Below, in pieces: positions 19,791-30,866 of a DNA stretch of 64,000 nt. A program made the translations under genes and the position numbers. This DNA comes from Bacillus halotolerans (GTDB taxonomy: Bacteria; Bacillota; Bacilli; Bacillales; Bacillaceae): assembly GCF_001517105.1 (NCBI RefSeq), contig NZ_LPVF01000012.1, positions 248,001 to 312,000 on the forward strand. Direction: 5' to 3'. The notes under the pieces are model-generated. The model was not told the origin of the DNA. It ran no database searches and saw only the letters and a program-made list of their open reading frames with translations. The stretch's first letter is position 1, and the number at the start of each line of letters is the position of its first letter.

Positions 19791-20828
19791 CTATGGATAA
19801 ATTGGTGTCATGGTAAGACCTGTCTCTTCGTTCCAGCCATTCATGATATTGAAATTTTGTACTGCCTGCCCAGCGGCACCCTTCATCAGATTATCAATTA
19901 CCGAAACGATCGTGACCCTGTTCGTTCTTTCGTCGAGGGTAACGGATACATCGCAGAAATTGCTGCCGAACACTTCCTTCGTTTGCGGGAAATGACCCTT
20001 TGGCCTCACTCTCACAAAATATGAATATTGGTAAAATTCCGAATATAAATCGTGCAGATCTTCTGCAGATAGATCAGATGTTAATTGCGTATACATTGTC
20101 GCCATGATTCCCCTTGTCATCGGAACCAAGTGAGCAGAAAATGTAATAGCCTTCAACCCTGGCTGCCATTCTTTTAACGTCTGTTCAATCTCAGGGGTGT
20201 GCTGATGTTCATTTACTTTATAAATTTTAAAATTGTCGTTAAGCTCAGAAAAATGGGTTCCCATGGACGCTTTTCTCCCCGCACCGGAAACGCCTGTTTT
20301 CGCATCAACGATAACGAACGATTCATCAAGCAGCTTTTGTTGAGCCAAAGGCGCGAGGCCTAGCAGCACAGCCGTCGGGAAACACCCCGGATTGGCGATG
20401 AGCTTCGCCTGCTGAATGTTCCTTTGATTCAGCTCCGAAAGGCCGTAAACCGCCTCTTGAATTGTTTCTTTTGGTGCCGCTGTCCGTTTATACCACTTTT
20501 CATATACAGCAGGCTCTTGGATCCTCAGATCACCTGACAGATCAATAACCGGAATTCCCGCCTCTGCAAGCTGCGGAGTCAGTTCACTTGATACTCCCGG
20601 GGGCGCAGCAAGAAACATGACATCGATTTCCTGTTTGATTGTATTCATATCAATGGGCTTGAGCTTCTGCTCAGCCAAGCCGGTAAGATGAGGATAAACA
20701 TGACTATAGACCTTTCCTTCCCCGCTGGATGAATAAAGTATACATTCTTCTGCATGAGGATGATGTGTAAGAATCCTGACAAGTTCGGCGCCTCCATAAC
20801 CCGTAGCGCCTACAATTCCTATTTTCAA
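19791..20828 (-). CDS. argC: N-acetyl-gamma-glutamyl-phosphate reductase ArgC
   Basis: NADPH-dependent reductase of step three and first gene of the arginine operon. It has 345 residues starting at a TTG codon with an AAGGTGA ribosome site. The N-terminal Rossmann motif is [11 protein letters not shown], and the catalytic cysteine is in [16 protein letters not shown]. The weak start codon may set the expression level of the first gene. Confidence 0.96.
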   Translation of the reverse strand: MKIGIVGATGYGGAELVRILTHHPHAEECILYSSSGEGKVYSHVYPHLTGLAEQKLKPIDMNTIKQEIDVMFLAAPPGVSSELTPQLAEAGIPVIDLSGDLRIQEPAVYEKWYKRTAAPKETIQEAVYGLSELNQRNIQQAKLIANPGCFPTAVLLGLAPLAQQKLLDESFVIVDAKTGVSGAGRKASMGTHFSELNDNFKIYKVNEHQHTPEIEQTLKEWQPGLKAITFSAHLVPMTRGIMATMYTQLTSDLSAEDLHDLYSEFYQYSYFVRVRPKGHFPQTKEVFGSNFCDVSVTLDERTNRVTIVSVIDNLMKGAAGQAVQNFNIMNGWNEETGLTMTPIYP

Positions 20829-20867
20829 AACGAATTCACCTTCTTGGTCTTTGTGAAATTATTTAAC

Positions 20868-20924
20868 ATTATAACATGAATAAAAATTAATTCAATCGTA
20901 TATTTAATATTTTTATTCATTTAT
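20868..20924 (-). promoter_or_regulatory. argC promoter with two ARG boxes (AhrC operator)
   Basis: On the minus strand TTGAAT (20895-20890), a 16-bp spacer and TATAAT (20873-20868) form a good sigma-A promoter. An ARG-box-like sequence, CATGAATAAAAATTAATT, lies at 20875-20892 between and over these elements on the plus strand. A second copy in the opposite orientation (AAATGAATAAAAATATT on the minus strand) lies just upstream, within 20906-20924. Both fit the AhrC operator of B. subtilis argC, at which arginine-bound AhrC represses the operon. Confidence 0.88.
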
Positions 20925-21011
20925 AAAATTTCTGTTCAATAAAAAAATCGGCGATTAAAAAGCAGGCAGAAACCGCTTCAAGTCCTTGATCCGGCGCCAT
21001 TTGCAGCTGCA

Positions 21012-21045
21012 TAAAAAAACAGGCTGACCGTGTCAGCCTGTTTTC
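21012..21045 (-). terminator. Terminator overlapping the yitZ stop
   Basis: An 11-bp perfect stem (AACAGGCTGAC paired with GTCAGCCTGTT) with a 3-nt loop and seven T on the minus strand. The last codons of yitZ form part of the upstream arm. Confidence 0.92.
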
Positions 21046-21571
21046 ATCATCATCAATCCGCTCAGAAAATATAGAATAGAGCTTGTATAAAAAATCATTT
21101 GCACCGTAAAAAAGTCGGCGAGAAAACCGCCGAGCATAATGGCAGCCGCTGAAAAAACAGCGGTCCAAAAATGATAATTCCCAATCTTTTTTCCGCGTTC
21201 CCCGGTGTCTGTAAAGTCGGCGATTAATACTTTTTCTCCGTGTTTTTGCATCGCCCCAAAGAGGCCTAACAGCACTTGCACGATGTACACTTGAAGAACG
21301 CTGTTTACATGCGGAACATACAAAAGCAGAACCGCCATGCCCCATGAGTTCGCAAGCAGATAATAGCGGCTGTCGATCCTTTCAGAAAGCCGGCCGAGGA
21401 GCGGGTAAATGAGCGCTCCGCTCAGTCCGAATAATCCGTAGGAAAAACCGAACTGCGTGTAGCTTGAGCCGATATTCTTCACAAACAGAATATAAAACGG
21501 AAAGATTAAACTGCTTGCGAAAAACACGCTGCTTTGTGAAAGTGTCAGCCATTTTAATTTGTTTTTCCCCA

Positions 21572-21572
<1 letters not shown>
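21033..21572 (-). CDS. yitZ: Half-size MFS-like transporter YitZ
   Basis: A 179-residue membrane protein with about six hydrophobic helices and an MFS loop-like segment (GRLSERIDSRYY) after the second helix. This equals one half of a 12-helix major facilitator. The stop codon is built into a strong terminator, so the short form seems to be the normal end of the gene rather than a recent break. It starts one base inside the yitY stop (TAATG). Substrate unknown. Confidence 0.8.
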
Positions 21573-23234
<1,662 letters not shown>

Positions 23235-23258
23235 TTTGCTTCACTCCTTTTCAGCTGT

Positions 23259-23290
23259 AAAAAGGACAGCCTCACAGTAAGGCTGTCCTC
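23259..23290 (-). terminator. Terminator after yitW
   Basis: A 10-bp stem (AGGACAGCCT paired with AGGCTGTCCT) with a 7-nt loop and TTTTT on the minus strand. It lies between yitW and the Pmp3-like gene. Confidence 0.9.
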
Positions 23291-23297
23291 TTTTGTT

Positions 23298-23606
23298 TTA
23301 TTGTATGCCAAGCGCGATTTTTGCATATCTTGACATTTTATCCCGAGTCCACGGCGGATTCCACACAATGTGAACTTCCGTCTCTTTCACTTCCGGAATG
23401 TCCGCAAGCGCTTTTTTCACTTCATCAACAATAATCGGCGCTAAAGGGCATCCCATTGACGTCAGTGTCATTGTGACGTGCGTTAAGCCGTCTTCATCCA
23501 TATCAACATCGTATACTAACCCGAGGTTTACGATATCAACACCAAGCTCAGGGTCGACAACCTGTTCCAGGGCGCCCATAATGTTTTCTTTTAATGCTTC
23601 TTCCAC
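23298..23606 (-). CDS. yitW: MIP18/SufT-like iron-sulfur assembly protein YitW
   Basis: A 102-residue DUF59 (MIP18) protein. The family motif DPELGVDIVNLGLVY and the conserved cysteine in TSMGCPLAPII are both visible. Homologues such as SufT help mature Fe-S proteins. It is monocistronic here, with an AAGGAG site upstream and a terminator downstream. Confidence 0.9.
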   Translation of the reverse strand: MEEALKENIMGALEQVVDPELGVDIVNLGLVYDVDMDEDGLTHVTMTLTSMGCPLAPIIVDEVKKALADIPEVKETEVHIVWNPPWTRDKMSRYAKIALGIQ

Positions 23607-23669
23607 GTTCCCTCACTCCTTTTTTCTACAGTATAACGTAAATCGGGCCTATGTTTACACCTTTGTGCT

Positions 23670-24437
23670 TTATAAATGTGTTTCAAACCATTCAACGGTT
23701 TTTAACACAGCGTCCCGCGGCACTTTGTGATCGGCCCGTTCATCCGCAATGAACTGAAGATGTTCCGGCTGCTCGCTGTAATAAGATTTAATCGTGTCAT
23801 AAAATTTCCGGGTCGGCGCGTAAGGCACGACTTGATCTTTAACGCCATGCCAAAATAAAAGCGGGCGCTGGCGAAGTTTCTCCGGCTGAAGGCTGAGATC
23901 CAGCACTTTAAGGCGCTCCATGAGCTCCCGCACCCTTTCCTCCGGCACATCGATATCGATGCCCTGAGATTTAATGTGATCGATCTGCTGCTGAAACAGC
24001 TCGACATAATTCGGGCTTCCCATCAGGCTGACGCCGGCTTGTACCCAATCATAAACCGTTAAGGCGCCAAGCGTTGTAATGCCGCCCATTGATGTACCCG
24101 CAAGTCCGATACGGCCGCCGTCTATCAGGCCTTCCTTCTCAAAATGGCTCTTGAGTACTTCAAGCTCTTCAATCTCGTTTAGCACGATGTCCCAAAAATG
24201 GCCGGCCAGCTTTTCAACAGCCATTTGCTCTCCCCGTTCACCATGGTGCAGCGCCTCCGGCAGAACGGCTCTAAAGCCCTTCTCCGCAAGCAGATAAGCA
24301 ATATGAAGGTTGTGTTCCTTTGCGCTTGTAAAGCCATGTATAAAGAAAACAAGAGGAACGGCACGGTGCCTGTTCTCTTCTTTTACAATATGTAAAAACG
24401 GAATGCCGGAAACGGTTTGATTTTCAATTTGAATCAC
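23670..24437 (-). CDS. yitV: Alpha/beta hydrolase / esterase YitV
   Basis: A 255-residue cytoplasmic alpha/beta hydrolase of the dienelactone-hydrolase/YtmA-like type. The oxyanion segment is FFIHGFTSAKEHN, the nucleophile elbow is GTSMGG, the acid is likely the Asp in HGVKDQVVP, and the histidine lies in ERADHKVP. All catalytic parts are present, unlike YjaU. It is divergent from yitU. Natural substrate unknown. Confidence 0.88.
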   Translation of the reverse strand: MIQIENQTVSGIPFLHIVKEENRHRAVPLVFFIHGFTSAKEHNLHIAYLLAEKGFRAVLPEALHHGERGEQMAVEKLAGHFWDIVLNEIEELEVLKSHFEKEGLIDGGRIGLAGTSMGGITTLGALTVYDWVQAGVSLMGSPNYVELFQQQIDHIKSQGIDIDVPEERVRELMERLKVLDLSLQPEKLRQRPLLFWHGVKDQVVPYAPTRKFYDTIKSYYSEQPEHLQFIADERADHKVPRDAVLKTVEWFETHL

Positions 24438-24556
24438 AATGTCCCCTCCTTAGGATAACCATAATCATAAGTGTAACATGTAGACAATAAAGATGGTAAA
24501 AAGCTACACTGTAATTAAGGCAACTCGCGTAAAATCTATGGTTAAAGGAGCTTTTC

Positions 24557-25369
24557 ATGGAGACAAAACCCTATGTAATCGCATTAGATTTAGATGGAAC
24601 ATTATTAAAGGACGATAAAACAATATCAGAAAACACCCTTCAAACGATACAGCGCCTAAAAAATGACGGACATTACGTTTGCATCTCCACCGGCCGGCCG
24701 TACCGTTCAAGTTCCATATACTATGAGCAAATGAATCTGACAACGCCGATCGTCAATTTCAATGGAGCGTTTGTCCACCATCCGCAAGATGACAGCTGGG
24801 GACGGTATCATACCTCACTGCCGCTTCAAGTTGTGAAACAGCTTGTGGATATCAGCGAGACCTACAACGTACATAATATACTTGCTGAAGTCATCGATGA
24901 TGTGTACTTCCATTATCATGATGAGCATCTGATTGATGCCTTTAACATGAACACAACAAATGTCACCGTCGGCGATTTGCGTAAAAATCTCGGTGAGGAT
25001 GTCACCTCTGTGCTCATCCATGCGAAAGAGGAAGATGTGCCAGAGATACGCGCTTATCTAACAGATGTGCACGCCGAGGTGATCGATCACAGGAGATGGG
25101 CAGCCCCGTGGCATGTGATTGAGATTATTAAAAGCGGCATGAACAAAGCGATTGGCTTGCAGAAAATCAGCGATTACTACGGCGTGCCGCGAGAACGGAT
25201 CATCGCTTTTGGCGATGAAGATAACGACTTGGAAATGCTTGAATTTGCAGGATGCGGCGTCGCCATGGGAAATGGAATTGACGCAGTCAAGCAGATCGCT
25301 GACAAAACGACGGGTTCCAATGAAGAAGATGGGGTCGCCCAATTTTTGAAAGAATATTTCTCAATATAA
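24557..25369 (+). CDS. yitU: HAD phosphatase YitU (riboflavin-pathway ARPP phosphatase)
   Basis: A 270-residue Cof-type HAD hydrolase. Motif I is ALDLDGTLLKDD, motif II the STGRPYRS region, and motif IV GDEDNDLEM. In B. subtilis YitU is one of several HAD enzymes shown to dephosphorylate 5-amino-6-ribitylamino-uracil phosphate for riboflavin synthesis. A strong AAAGGAG precedes the ATG. TAGACA-N18-TACACT at 24481-24510 may be its promoter. Confidence 0.92.
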   Translation: METKPYVIALDLDGTLLKDDKTISENTLQTIQRLKNDGHYVCISTGRPYRSSSIYYEQMNLTTPIVNFNGAFVHHPQDDSWGRYHTSLPLQVVKQLVDISETYNVHNILAEVIDDVYFHYHDEHLIDAFNMNTTNVTVGDLRKNLGEDVTSVLIHAKEEDVPEIRAYLTDVHAEVIDHRRWAAPWHVIEIIKSGMNKAIGLQKISDYYGVPRERIIAFGDEDNDLEMLEFAGCGVAMGNGIDAVKQIADKTTGSNEEDGVAQFLKEYFSI

Positions 25370-25473
25370 AGAGCGGAGTGTTTTAATTTTTCCCACTTAT
25401 AAACCTTTACCCGCCCCAGCATACTATGGGAGACGACTCATCTCGTCAAAGTATGGAAGGGGGCAGTCTCACA

Positions 25474-25626
25474 ATGGGTAAACGAAGCAAATCCAAAAGG
25501 TTTATTCAGCAGGGTAAAGACTCCATCGGGCTACACGCCGCAAGATTTCCATATCGGTCTACATTAGAAGAAGCTCACCAGCATGCCGCGGCACGAGATT
25601 CGGCCGAAAGACAGGTTGAATATTAA
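25474..25626 (+). CDS. Small basic protein of 50 residues
   Basis: A 50-residue protein, MGKRSKSKRFIQQGKDSIG then HAARFPYRSTLEEA, rich in Lys/Arg/His/Gln. A purine-rich GGAAGGGGG lies upstream, somewhat distant. The stop TAA touches the next start (TAAATG), so the two small genes are probably cotranslated. The pattern recalls short conserved Bacillus proteins of unknown role; I cannot name a family. Confidence 0.6.
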   Translation: MGKRSKSKRFIQQGKDSIGLHAARFPYRSTLEEAHQHAAARDSAERQVEY

Positions 25627-25824
25627 ATGAGAAACGAACTGTTTCAGCAGGCGAAATCATTTGTTCAACAGGCAGTCATGGTGACAAACGGCTTTGAGGA
25701 AGGCGATCAGGAGCAAGCGATTCTGAGGGCCAAAAATGCTGTGTCTTCTGCGTATGCCAATTCGACAGATGCGGAACGTCAACAGCTTCATCAATTTCAA
25801 GATCAACTGGATAAATTGCAATAA
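25627..25824 (+). CDS. DUF3813-like small protein (yizC position)
   Basis: A 65-residue helical protein (NELFQQAKSFVQQAVM...) ending DQLDKLQ, with alternating charged and small residues, resembling the DUF3813 family. It starts immediately after the stop of the preceding 50-residue gene and ends at a strong hairpin. It occupies the place of yizC between yitU and ipi, but I am not certain of that symbol. Confidence 0.75.
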   Translation: MRNELFQQAKSFVQQAVMVTNGFEEGDQEQAILRAKNAVSSAYANSTDAERQQLHQFQDQLDKLQ

Positions 25825-25858
25825 AAAAGGGCTATGGCGATTCGCCATAGCCTATTAT
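25822..25858. terminator. Bidirectional terminator between the DUF3813 gene and ipi
   Basis: An 11-bp perfect stem (GGCTATGGCGA paired with TCGCCATAGCC) with a 2-nt centre. It has a strong T-run on the minus side and TATTATTT on the plus side, between convergent genes. Confidence 0.88.
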
Positions 25859-26310
25859 TTGACCTCAAACTGCTGTACAGCCTGGACCTGCTTAAGATTC
25901 TCCGCTCTGCCCTTAAACGTCACCTTCACCTCATATGTCCCCGGCTCCGGTACTTCCTTCCATTCATCAGAGAAATCATATGTTTCTCCCGATTCAAGCG
26001 TCAGGTTTTGAAAAGCCTGCGTAAACATTTTGTCTTTCGAATAACGGTATCTTTCTTTGTGCTCAGAATCATACACGACAAGTTCAAATTTTTGTCCCGT
26101 GCTGAATTGAAACTCCACACTGCGTTCGCTTTGGTTCTTCAGTGACATGTTAAACTTGATTTGTTCAGGCTCCTGAATTGCTTCAACAGATAAAACAACC
26201 TCTTGATTCTCCATTCCGCCTGATACCTCCTTATCGGGTTCTGTCTGCTCATTTTTCCCGCAGCCTATTAATAGCACCACAGGCAAGAGCATCACAAGCA
26301 GCCGTTTCAC
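25855..26310 (-). CDS. ipi: BsuPI-type proteinase inhibitor Ipi, with an optional lipoprotein signal
   Basis: The last 119 residues, from ATG 26214 (MENQEVVLS), match the length and sequence I recall for the B. subtilis intracellular serine proteinase inhibitor. The frame stays open upstream to a GTG at 26310 with AGGTGG 5 nt before it. That adds a basic, hydrophobic segment and the lipobox LIGC, a textbook lipoprotein signal (151 residues in total). The ATG at 26214 also has AAGGAGG, 11 nt upstream. Either start or both may be used, giving a cytoplasmic or a membrane-anchored inhibitor. Confidence 0.85.
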   Translation of the reverse strand: MKRLLVMLLPVVLLIGCGKNEQTEPDKEVSGGMENQEVVLSVEAIQEPEQIKFNMSLKNQSERSVEFQFSTGQKFELVVYDSEHKERYRYSKDKMFTQAFQNLTLESGETYDFSDEWKEVPEPGTYEVKVTFKGRAENLKQVQAVQQFEVK

Positions 26311-26328
26311 GACTTCCACCTGCTTTCG

Positions 26329-27171
26329 TCAGTCTTTTCTAAAGAAACCAAAAATCCCGGTCGTTTGGACAATGTTCGTAAATGCTTTCGGGTCCACTTC
26401 TTTTACGATTTTTTCTAAATCGTACAATTCATACCTCGTGATGACGATAATCATCATTTCTTTCTGCTCGTTTGTAAAAGCTCCTTTGGCTGGGACAGTC
26501 GTTATGCCCCGCACCATTTTTCCATAAATGGCTTCTTTGATTTCGTCCGCTTTTTTCGTCACAATCATTGCTGTCAGCTTCATGTGCCGCGTATGAATCG
26601 CGTCGATCACCCTCGTTGTCACATACAAAGTAACAAGGGTATATAAAGCTTTCTCCCAACCTTGCAATAATCCTGCCGTCAGAATGATAATCCCGTTCAG
26701 AATAAAGAAATACGTGCCGACGGGTTTATCCTTCCACTTGGCCAGCACCATAGCGACGATATCAAGGCCGCCTGTCGAAGCGCCGTACTTTAATGTTAAA
26801 CCGATTCCGACCGCGGAAATCACGCCGCCGAATACCGCGTTCAGCAGGATGTCATGAGACAGTCTCATTTCCGGCAGGATTCCCATAAACAATGTGGTCA
26901 GTGCGACACTCAAAATGCTGTACACCGTAAACGATCTGCCGACCTTCAGCCATCCTAAAATACCGACCGGAATATTTAAGAGGAACAAGAGCGTTCCCGT
27001 CGATATGTAGAAAGGGGCATATTGGTCAACGACGCTTGATAAAAGCTGGGCGACACCTGTGAATCCGCTGGCATATACATCTGCCGGAATCAGAAATAAG
27101 TTCAGCCCGGCCGCATTAAGTAAAGCCCCGATGATGACGATGAGTAATTTTTTTGTTTGATCTAGTACCAT
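26329..27171 (-). CDS. yitT: YitT-family membrane protein (DUF2179)
   Basis: A 280-residue protein. About five N-terminal membrane helices make the YitT_membrane region, including the family motif YGASTGGLDIVA. A C-terminal soluble DUF2179 domain contains KGAFTNEQKEMMIIVITRYEL. GGAGG lies 8 nt before the ATG. It stands upstream of ipi on the same strand. The transported compound, if any, is unknown. It is paralogous to yitE at 41105. Confidence 0.9.
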   Translation of the reverse strand: MVLDQTKKLLIVIIGALLNAAGLNLFLIPADVYASGFTGVAQLLSSVVDQYAPFYISTGTLLFLLNIPVGILGWLKVGRSFTVYSILSVALTTLFMGILPEMRLSHDILLNAVFGGVISAVGIGLTLKYGASTGGLDIVAMVLAKWKDKPVGTYFFILNGIIILTAGLLQGWEKALYTLVTLYVTTRVIDAIHTRHMKLTAMIVTKKADEIKEAIYGKMVRGITTVPAKGAFTNEQKEMMIIVITRYELYDLEKIVKEVDPKAFTNIVQTTGIFGFFRKD

Positions 27172-27309
27172 GGCATGTTCCTCCGCTCATTCTTCTTTAT
27201 TATGTTTTCCCTTAAAACAAATATTTGAACACGATTTTGACAAATTAATATGATATAGTTGGCTTAAATCATATGATGACGAGCGATAAACGGAAAGAAG
27301 GGAAGCAAA

Positions 27310-28164
27310 ATGACAGTTCATCTCATCGCTGACAGCGCCGCTGATCTGCCTCGTTCTTATTTTGAGGAAAACGGCATTGGCTTTATCCCGCTTAGGGTTT
27401 CTCTCGGCGACAAAGAATATGAAGATGCAGTCACGATTCATGCGGAACAAATATTTGAAGCGATGCAAAATGGGGAAGCGCCAAAGACGTCCCAAGCCTC
27501 ACCGCAAACCATTAAAAATGTATTTTTGCAATATGCCGAAACAGGAGAGCCCGCACTTTACATCGCTTTTTCCTCAGGACTCTCCGGCACCTATCAGACA
27601 GCCGTCATGATCGCCAATGAAGTGAAGGAAGAATTCCCCGATTTTGATTTGCGGGTGATTGATTCCAAATGCGCTTCATTAGGCTGCGGTCTGGCCGTCC
27701 GGCATGCACGCGAACTCTGTATCAACGGAAATACAATACAAGAAATTGAAACGTCTGTAAAGAGCTTTTGCGCACAGCTTGAGCACATTTTTACAGTCGA
27801 TGATTTAACGTACCTCGCCCGGGGCGGCCGAATTTCAAAAACATCTGCTTTTGTCGGCGGTCTGCTCAATATTAAACCGCTTCTTCATATGGAGGACGGC
27901 AAGCTTGTGCCTCTTGAAAAAATCCGCGGACAGAAAAAGCTGTTCAAACGGATTATTGAATTAATGAAAGAGCGAGGAGACAATTGGAGCGATCAAACCG
28001 TCGGAATCAGCTATGCCGCTAACGAAGGAACAGCCAATGAAATGAAACACTTGATCGAAGATGCGTTCAAGCCGAAAGACATCATCATGCACTCCATCGG
28101 CTCTGCTGTCGGATCCCATTCCGGGCCGGGCACACTGGCCATATTTTTTCTGGGTAGATCATAA
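27310..28164 (+). CDS. yitS: DegV-family fatty-acid-binding protein YitS
   Basis: A 284-residue DegV protein. The family start is [19 protein letters not shown], with ligand-binding elements [15 protein letters not shown], and the C-terminal [16 protein letters not shown]. DegV relatives bind fatty acids and act as FakB subunits in some Firmicutes. It is divergent from yitT and ends at a shared terminator with nprB. Confidence 0.92.
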   Translation: MTVHLIADSAADLPRSYFEENGIGFIPLRVSLGDKEYEDAVTIHAEQIFEAMQNGEAPKTSQASPQTIKNVFLQYAETGEPALYIAFSSGLSGTYQTAVMIANEVKEEFPDFDLRVIDSKCASLGCGLAVRHARELCINGNTIQEIETSVKSFCAQLEHIFTVDDLTYLARGGRISKTSAFVGGLLNIKPLLHMEDGKLVPLEKIRGQKKLFKRIIELMKERGDNWSDQTVGISYAANEGTANEMKHLIEDAFKPKDIIMHSIGSAVGSHSGPGTLAIFFLGRS

Positions 28165-28202
28165 AAAAACAGCCAGGCTAAAAAAGCCCTGGCTGTTTTT
28201 TC
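28163..28202. terminator. Bidirectional terminator between yitS and nprB
   Basis: A 12-bp stem (AAAACAGCCAGG paired with CCTGGCTGTTTT) flanked by A- and T-runs, between convergent yitS and nprB. Confidence 0.93.
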
Positions 28203-28206
28203 ATTT

Positions 28207-29829
28207 TTATTGAATTCCGACTGCGTCATATGCCTTTTCGACAGAAGCTGATTGCTTTGAGTCTTCACCGTATAAATCATTGGCGGCTTCGATAGCCGCT
28301 TGCTTCATCATGCTGAAGTCTGAAGAAGGCGTTACATAATATGTCAAAGCCCGGTAATAAATTTGCTCACAAGCTTCACGCCCGACCCCTTCAACCCGCA
28401 CATCATGGTGCACGCCGCCTTCTGCGAGAAGATATGCCGCTTTATTGTGGATCGACGAATTGATGTGCACCCCGCCGTAATCCTCTGTGCCCGTATACCG
28501 GTTTGAATAATGATCCGGATTCCCCTGCTTGGAAGGGTCCTCTAACGAACGTAAAGCATCCCCGCGTACATCCGGCGTATATACATCCTCGCCGATTTCC
28601 CAGTCATCCCGGTCTGTCATCGCCGCCATAATGTCAGAAATGGATTCGTTTAGCGCGCCTGGTTCTCCCTGATATAAAAGGCCGGCGGAATACTGGGTGA
28701 CCGCGTGTGTCATTTCATGCGCCACAATGTCGAGCGATCCGGACAGCGGCTTAAACCTAGCGCCGTCACCATCCCCGTACACCATCTGCACACCGTTCCA
28801 CGCTGCATTGTTCCACTGTGTTCCCACATGTACGGTAGACGTAATTCTCGCTCCGTTTTGATCAAAAGAATGGCGGCCGAACGTGCGGCTGTAATAGTCG
28901 TAAACGGTTTGTGCGTTTGCATGGGCATCTACAGCCGCCGGATCATGAAATACGGACGTGCCGCTGACCACTTCACTGCCTGTATACCCGATCAATTGAG
29001 ACAAAAGGGTAAACAAGGTTTCGTTCAGGTTCTTTGCGTCAAAAGTATTTATCCCTTTTCCCCTTGTTTCGTCAGCCAAATAATAACGCCCATTCTGTTC
29101 AGTTACTTCAAAGCTTTTTTCTTCGCCTGATACGCCGATCCCTGTACCGGCTGCTTCATGAATGGCATTGAAAGAATCAATGACCTTTCCGCTTTTGGCA
29201 TTGATGAAATAATGCCAATATCCAGGTTCAGGTTCAGACGTCGAAAGTCTCACAAGGTAGGCAAGATCATATGCGCCTTCGTGCGGATAAATATATAATT
29301 CGGCTTTCGGTTCTCCGTCAACATACTCGATTTTTCCAATGGAGGCCTCAAGCGCACGGCGCGCTGTATGTATGGCTTTTTTCTTAGATACAGACGGTGT
29401 GACAGATATGTCATTTATTTGCGGGTGCACCTTCCCGAAGAAACTTTTCACTTGTTTGTTTTCCTTCATCGCGACCGCCTGTCCAAAACCGTAAACAGGA
29501 ATCCCTTTATACACTTCCTCTAATTTAAAAAATGTTTGTTTTGTCTTTGAATCCTTTATTGTTTTTGAAATACGAAAATGGCTGTTCGCGTTTCCTTTGA
29601 GCTTAAAATGGGTTTGTTGCTTGTCCAGATATGAAAATAGCGCTTCTTTCTGCGTTAGGTTTTGAGCTGGCTGCCATGATGGCTGTGATTTTTCGATGAT
29701 GTATGAAGGGGTTTGATACGTATGGTCGTATTTGATGCTTTGATCTGCTGAGGCATTTGATGCAAAAACACATTGAGCTGCCGTGCATAAGCCGGCCATG
29801 AACAGAGATGTTTTGAACAGTGTACGCAA
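28207..29829 (-). CDS. nprB: Extracellular neutral protease B (thermolysin family)
   Basis: A secreted zinc metalloprotease of 540 residues. It has a signal peptide (KTSLFMAGLCTAAQCVFA), a long FTP/PepSY propeptide of about 200 residues, and the M4 catalytic domain. The zinc motif is VAHEMTHAV with the third ligand in GALNESISDIM, and the later HINSSIHNKAAYLL is also typical. In B. subtilis NprB is required for the YIT toxin to act within biofilm matrix. Its closeness to yitQ and yitPOM here fits that joint role. Confidence 0.95.
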   Translation of the reverse strand: MRTLFKTSLFMAGLCTAAQCVFASNASADQSIKYDHTYQTPSYIIEKSQPSWQPAQNLTQKEALFSYLDKQQTHFKLKGNANSHFRISKTIKDSKTKQTFFKLEEVYKGIPVYGFGQAVAMKENKQVKSFFGKVHPQINDISVTPSVSKKKAIHTARRALEASIGKIEYVDGEPKAELYIYPHEGAYDLAYLVRLSTSEPEPGYWHYFINAKSGKVIDSFNAIHEAAGTGIGVSGEEKSFEVTEQNGRYYLADETRGKGINTFDAKNLNETLFTLLSQLIGYTGSEVVSGTSVFHDPAAVDAHANAQTVYDYYSRTFGRHSFDQNGARITSTVHVGTQWNNAAWNGVQMVYGDGDGARFKPLSGSLDIVAHEMTHAVTQYSAGLLYQGEPGALNESISDIMAAMTDRDDWEIGEDVYTPDVRGDALRSLEDPSKQGNPDHYSNRYTGTEDYGGVHINSSIHNKAAYLLAEGGVHHDVRVEGVGREACEQIYYRALTYYVTPSSDFSMMKQAAIEAANDLYGEDSKQSASVEKAYDAVGIQ

Positions 29830-29965
29830 AACACCACATCCTTCCTGTTTTGGAATCTACTTTTTCGTTCATCCTAACAAAAAAGCCGAAACTTGTATGT
29901 GGTGCTTCGTTCCTATTTTCAGGAAAAAGAAAGAAGGACAGAGGTTTCGCTCCGTCCTTCAGCTC

Positions 29966-30259
29966 CTATTCTACCAGTTTTTTATTCACGTAAATAATAA
30001 CCCCTGCGCCATATGCCAAAATAAGCGGCGGAATCAGCTGCTCCTGGCCTTGAAATGAGATAAAGCTGTTCAGCAGAATGAACAAACCGGAATTCAAGAA
30101 AAAGTAGCCTGCTATTCTGGCCAGCCGATCCTTATCCCGGATACGTGCCTCATTAAACCCCGCAAGCATCCACGTCTGTTTTTTGATCCCGACAAAATAG
30201 GCTACCACAAAGAATAAAAGCGAAATGACAATTAATAGATAATTGATGCTGATCTCCAT
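29966..30259 (-). CDS. yitR: Membrane protein YitR (DUF3784-like)
   Basis: A 97-residue protein with three hydrophobic helices (LLIVISLLFFVVAYFVG, FFLNSGLFILLNSFI, IPPLILAYGAGVIIYV) and a basic loop between the first two. GGAGG precedes the ATG. It follows yitQ by 19 bp and closes the yizB-yitQ-yitR operon. It may assist immunity, but only yitQ has that role reported. Confidence 0.83.
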   Translation of the reverse strand: MEISINYLLIVISLLFFVVAYFVGIKKQTWMLAGFNEARIRDKDRLARIAGYFFLNSGLFILLNSFISFQGQEQLIPPLILAYGAGVIIYVNKKLVE

Positions 30260-30278
30260 ATTACAGCCTCCTACAACA

Positions 30279-30866
30279 TTACTTGACGTTTAAATAAAGA
30301 AAAAAAGCGGCACAGCTAACCACAATCAGCAAAAGGACGACGAATGCATTGATGAGCGGCTGCACAAGAAGCAGAACAGCCAAAAACAGCAGATAGCCCG
30401 CACCGACCCTAGAAATCGTAACAATCTCATGTTGAGAGCGCATTTTGTTTTTTCTTACACCCGCAAACATCATTAACTTCTTCCGCTTCCACACATAGCC
30501 CGCAAGCACCGCCAAGTAAAGAGCCAATGGCGCATATCTGTATGAGGGCGGCAGCAGCGGCAGGAGTATGATTACAGCAATAAGAAAAACTGAAAGTCCG
30601 CTTTTTCCTAACACAGAACCCCTCCGTTTCTGTTCCTCCCCTTCACCCATCATCGCTTCGGCAAGCTCTTTCGGATGAGAAAACTCATTTTCGACAGCTT
30701 CCCGCAGATCCTCTACACTATGGCCGGCATTCATTCTGTCTTGAACAAAAGCGGTTAAATGGCCCTTCAGTTCGGCTATCGTGTTTTCTCTCTCTACTTC
30801 AGGCATATTCGCCAGCTCAGCGTTTAGTTCCTCCGTATAGCGTTCAATGATGTGCTGTGCATTCAT
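30279..30866 (-). CDS. yitQ: YIT-toxin immunity protein YitQ (HAAS-type N-terminus, four helices)
   Basis: A 195-residue protein. The soluble N-terminus of about 75 residues ([40 protein letters not shown]) has the pattern of HAAS/DUF1700 domains that often accompany PadR regulators. About four membrane helices follow. It overlaps yizB by 4 bp. In B. subtilis, yitQ expression gives resistance to the YIT toxin made by yitPOM. The membrane location fits a self-protection role against a membrane-active peptide. Confidence 0.88.
   Translation of the reverse strand: MNAQHIIERYTEELNAELANMPEVERENTIAELKGHLTAFVQDRMNAGHSVEDLREAVENEFSHPKELAEAMMGEGEEQKRRGSVLGKSGLSVFLIAVIILLPLLPPSYRYAPLALYLAVLAGYVWKRKKLMMFAGVRKNKMRSQHEIVTISRVGAGYLLFLAVLLLVQPLINAFVVLLLIVVSCAAFFLYLNVK

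Noticed and set aside
20917..21345. Minus-strand frame of 142 codons next to argC
   Set aside because: Overlaps yitZ in another frame, has no ribosome site, and its end runs through the terminator; not coding.
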